Shown here piece after piece: positions 5,178 through 6,461 of a DNA stretch of 6,461 nucleotides. The stretch covers positions 1 to 6,461 of the forward strand of contig JAAYLQ010000140.1 in the NCBI GenBank assembly GCA_012521805.1. The letters are read 5' to 3'. The position numbers and the translations under genes are program-made. A model generated the notes under the pieces. It worked only from the letters and a program-made list of their open reading frames with translations. It did no database searches and was not told where the DNA came from. The DNA is from Bacillota bacterium. Lineage in GTDB: Bacteria > Bacillota > Limnochordia > Darwinibacteriales > DTU012. Within the stretch, counting starts at the first letter, position 1. Each line of letters begins with the position of its first letter.

Positions 5178-5933
5178 TTGTACAAGACTGAGGGTGTGAT
5201 TCTGCGCACCAGAAATTTAGGTGAAGCAGACAAAATAGTTACGCTGTATACAAAAGCCAGAGGCAAGGTTGTGGCAACCGCTAGAGGTGCCCGCCGCACC
5301 CGCAACCGCCTGCTGGGACCAACTCAAATTTTTACCCATGGACGTTATTTAATTTTTGAAGGGAAGTCCATGGACACACTCAGTCAAGGTGAGATTATCA
5401 ATTCCAATCAACCCCTGCGGGATGATTTGGAAAAAATGGCAGCTGCTATGTATTTGTGCGAATTAGTGGATGTTATGGTAGAAGTTGAAGCAGCAAATGA
5501 GGCAACATTTACTTTGATTTGTAATACATTAAGAATGATCGATACAGGTGCAATTAGTTTTGCCCTGCGGGGTTTTGAACTGAAATTTATGCAGCAATTA
5601 GGGTATCAGCCTCAGCTGGAATGGTGTATCAGCTGTGGTGCACCAATTACCGAACAAGCTTTTTTTTCACGCGAAGGAGGAGTAGTGTGCAATCGCTGCA
5701 GAGCAAGTGCAGGTCCGGTGCATGCAGTTTCTAAAGGTACGGTTGAACTTATCAAACGAGTACTAGAATGGGACTGGTCGCGAATAACAATTCTCCATCC
5801 TTCAGACCAGAGTTTGAGAGAATTAGCAGTGTGTATGCGTGCATATATAGACTTTCGTCTGGATAAACCGATGCGCTCATTAGAATTCATCCAGACCTTA
5901 AATGATTCTTACGATTCGGAGGTGACGAGCTAG
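5178..5933 (+). CDS. recO: DNA repair protein RecO
   Basis: RecO acts in the RecFOR pathway, helping load RecA on SSB-coated single-stranded DNA and annealing strands. From TTG 5178 the product is 251 residues, close to the Bacillus length. The N-terminal OB-fold begins YKTEGVILRTRNLGEADKIV and runs to about residue 80; a helical domain follows; a four-cysteine zinc motif is intact (Cys150, Cys153, Cys171, Cys174). The start is uncertain: TTG 5178 gives the family-typical M-YKTEG and has GAGAGGA (5161-5167) about ten bases upstream, whereas ATG 5145 would add 11 residues and overlap yqzL by 26 bases, with GAGGGAG further upstream. The longer frame from 5100 lies deep inside yqzL and is unlikely. 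The gene abuts the next ATG with no gap. Confidence 0.95.
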   Translation: MYKTEGVILRTRNLGEADKIVTLYTKARGKVVATARGARRTRNRLLGPTQIFTHGRYLIFEGKSMDTLSQGEIINSNQPLRDDLEKMAAAMYLCELVDVMVEVEAANEATFTLICNTLRMIDTGAISFALRGFELKFMQQLGYQPQLEWCISCGAPITEQAFFSREGGVVCNRCRASAGPVHAVSKGTVELIKRVLEWDWSRITILHPSDQSLRELAVCMRAYIDFRLDKPMRSLEFIQTLNDSYDSEVTS

Positions 5934-6320
5934 ATGACAGCAGAGCTGCTCCACGAAGAACTGCAGAAAATTGATGTGATCCGCGAACGTACTGGTCTTA
6001 ATTTTGCTGAAGCGCGGGAGTTACTGGAAATCAGTAATTGGGATGTAATGGAAGCCTTGATTGTCCATGATCAGCAGTCTACCAAGACTGTCTGGGAAGT
6101 ACGGGGCAGAGAGGTAGTGGATAGAGTTAAACAGCTGATCCGCAAGGGCAATGTCACCAATATTCGGATTAAGGCTAATGACCGTGTAATAATGGAACTG
6201 CCGGTTACGGCCGGGGTAATAGGAACAGTGATTGCTCCTAAGTTGGCACTGCTGGGTGGAATTGCCTGCCTGCTCACTAAATGTTCAATAGAGTTTGATC
6301 AGGCACCGAACGAAAGTTAG
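5934..6320 (+). CDS. UBA/TS-N-like domain plus DUF4342 protein
   Basis: The 128-residue product has two parts. Residues about 10-45 (IDVIRERTGLNFAEARELLE...WDVMEALI) resemble the three-helix UBA/TS-N domain found at the N-terminus of elongation factor Ts. Residues about 53-122 fit DUF4342: RGREVVDRVKQLIRKGNV, a strand pair ending in IMELP, then a glycine-rich hydrophobic stretch (about 91-114) and TKCSIEF. The hydrophobic stretch could be membrane-associated or a buried core. Function is unknown. ATG 5934 follows the recO TAG directly and has a near-ideal GGAGGTGA (5918-5925) eight bases upstream, so it should be well translated as the last gene of the repair operon. Its position before a T-box leader suggests that it closes one unit and that the tRNA-regulated gene forms the next. 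Confidence 0.85.
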   Translation: MTAELLHEELQKIDVIRERTGLNFAEARELLEISNWDVMEALIVHDQQSTKTVWEVRGREVVDRVKQLIRKGNVTNIRIKANDRVIMELPVTAGVIGTVIAPKLALLGGIACLLTKCSIEFDQAPNES

Positions 6321-6327
6321 TAAATTT

Positions 6328-6352
6328 GGTGTGCTGCCGCCTGCGGCACACC
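6328..6352 (+). terminator. GC-rich hairpin closing the ruvC-recO operon
   Basis: GGTGTGCTGC (6328-6337) pairs with GCGGCACACC (6343-6352), with one T-G wobble, around a 5-base loop, starting 8 bases after the stop. There is no continuous U-run; TTGACAGCTTTG follows. It may be a weak terminator or need help. It touches the -35 box of the next promoter. Confidence 0.6.
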
Positions 6353-6381
6353 TTGACAGCTTTGACAGATTTTGCTATATT
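6353..6381 (+). promoter_or_regulatory. Strong sigma-A promoter of the T-box transcript
   Basis: TTGACA (6353-6358, perfect -35) and TATATT (6376-6381) are exactly 17 bases apart, with TG at 6373-6374 giving an extended -10. Transcription should begin near 6388, right where the T-box leader starts. TTGACA is repeated at 6362-6367 within a 9-base tandem (TTGACAGCT/TTGACAGAT), but that copy is too close to a -10 to work with it. Confidence 0.88.
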
Positions 6382-6387
6382 GAGAGC

Positions 6388-6461
6388 AGTTTCATAACAG
6401 CGATGAGAAAGAGGAGTATCTGCACAGATGCGGACAGAGAACCTAGGGTAGGTGAGAGCTA
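6388..6461 (+). ncRNA. T-box leader, 5' part (cut by window end)
   Basis: Directly after the promoter come the conserved T-box stem I elements: GCGATGAGAAAGAGGAGTA (6400-6418, start of stem I with the GA-rich internal loop) and, after a short gap, ACAGAGA (6434-6440), CTAGGG and GGTGAGAGC (6451-6459), which match the AG-bulge and distal-loop region. The specifier codon, antiterminator and T-box sequence lie past the window end, so the sensed tRNA cannot be read. From the common recO-glyQ-glyS order in Firmicutes, a glycyl-tRNA synthetase is the most likely downstream gene; this is inference. Confidence 0.82.

Noticed and set aside
5174..5191. ATG 5174 just upstream of recO
   Set aside because: It is out of the recO frame and stops after five codons.
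6418..6429. ATCTG-CA-CAGAT inverted repeat in the T-box leader
   Set aside because: The loop is only two bases, and stem I pairing should involve sequence past the window end; it is not treated as a separate hairpin.

Overview
The window looks like chromosomal DNA from an anaerobic, spore-forming low-to-mid GC Firmicute, probably a clostridial-type lineage. The reasons are an oxygen-defence superoxide reductase, strong Gram-positive Shine-Dalgarno sites with many GTG/TTG starts, a BofC-domain protein (BofC is a forespore protein in Bacillus), a YqzL-RecO pair and a T-box leader. I cannot name the species from sequence alone.

Layout. Positions 1-28 hold a perfect hairpin that ends the minus-strand superoxide reductase gene (46-441) and probably also the plus-strand gene lying to the left. 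A 179-base divergent region (442-620) separates it from the plus-strand genes and carries short repeats but no confident promoter. Then come a previously uncalled 55-residue zinc-ribbon protein (621-788) coupled to a PrsW-type intramembrane protease (799-1464). A strong sigma-A-type promoter at 1485-1513 drives yebC (corrected start GTG 1537), which ends in a terminator hairpin beginning inside its stop codon. A lone membrane-anchored BofC C-terminal-domain protein (2343-2732) follows, again closed by a strong terminator. Between yebC and this gene lies a good match to a forespore sigma-F/G promoter.

The second half is a recombination and repair operon: ruvC, ruvA, ruvB (Holliday-junction resolution and branch migration), yqzL, recO (RecFOR pathway) and a small UBA/TS-N plus DUF4342 protein. 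The genes overlap, abut or lie within about 70 bases of each other. A GC-rich hairpin closes the operon, and a TTGACA-N17-TATATT promoter starts directly against its 3' side. That promoter reads into the first ~70 bases of a T-box leader cut off by the window end. From known gene order near recO in Firmicutes, the gene beyond is probably glyQ/glyS, but this is inference.

No mobile element, CRISPR array, tRNA or rRNA was seen. The window is mostly conserved core genome. The points most worth a second look are the sporulation-type promoter in front of the BofC-domain gene, the zinc-ribbon/PrsW pair, the UBA-DUF4342 protein at the end of the repair operon, and several corrected start sites.
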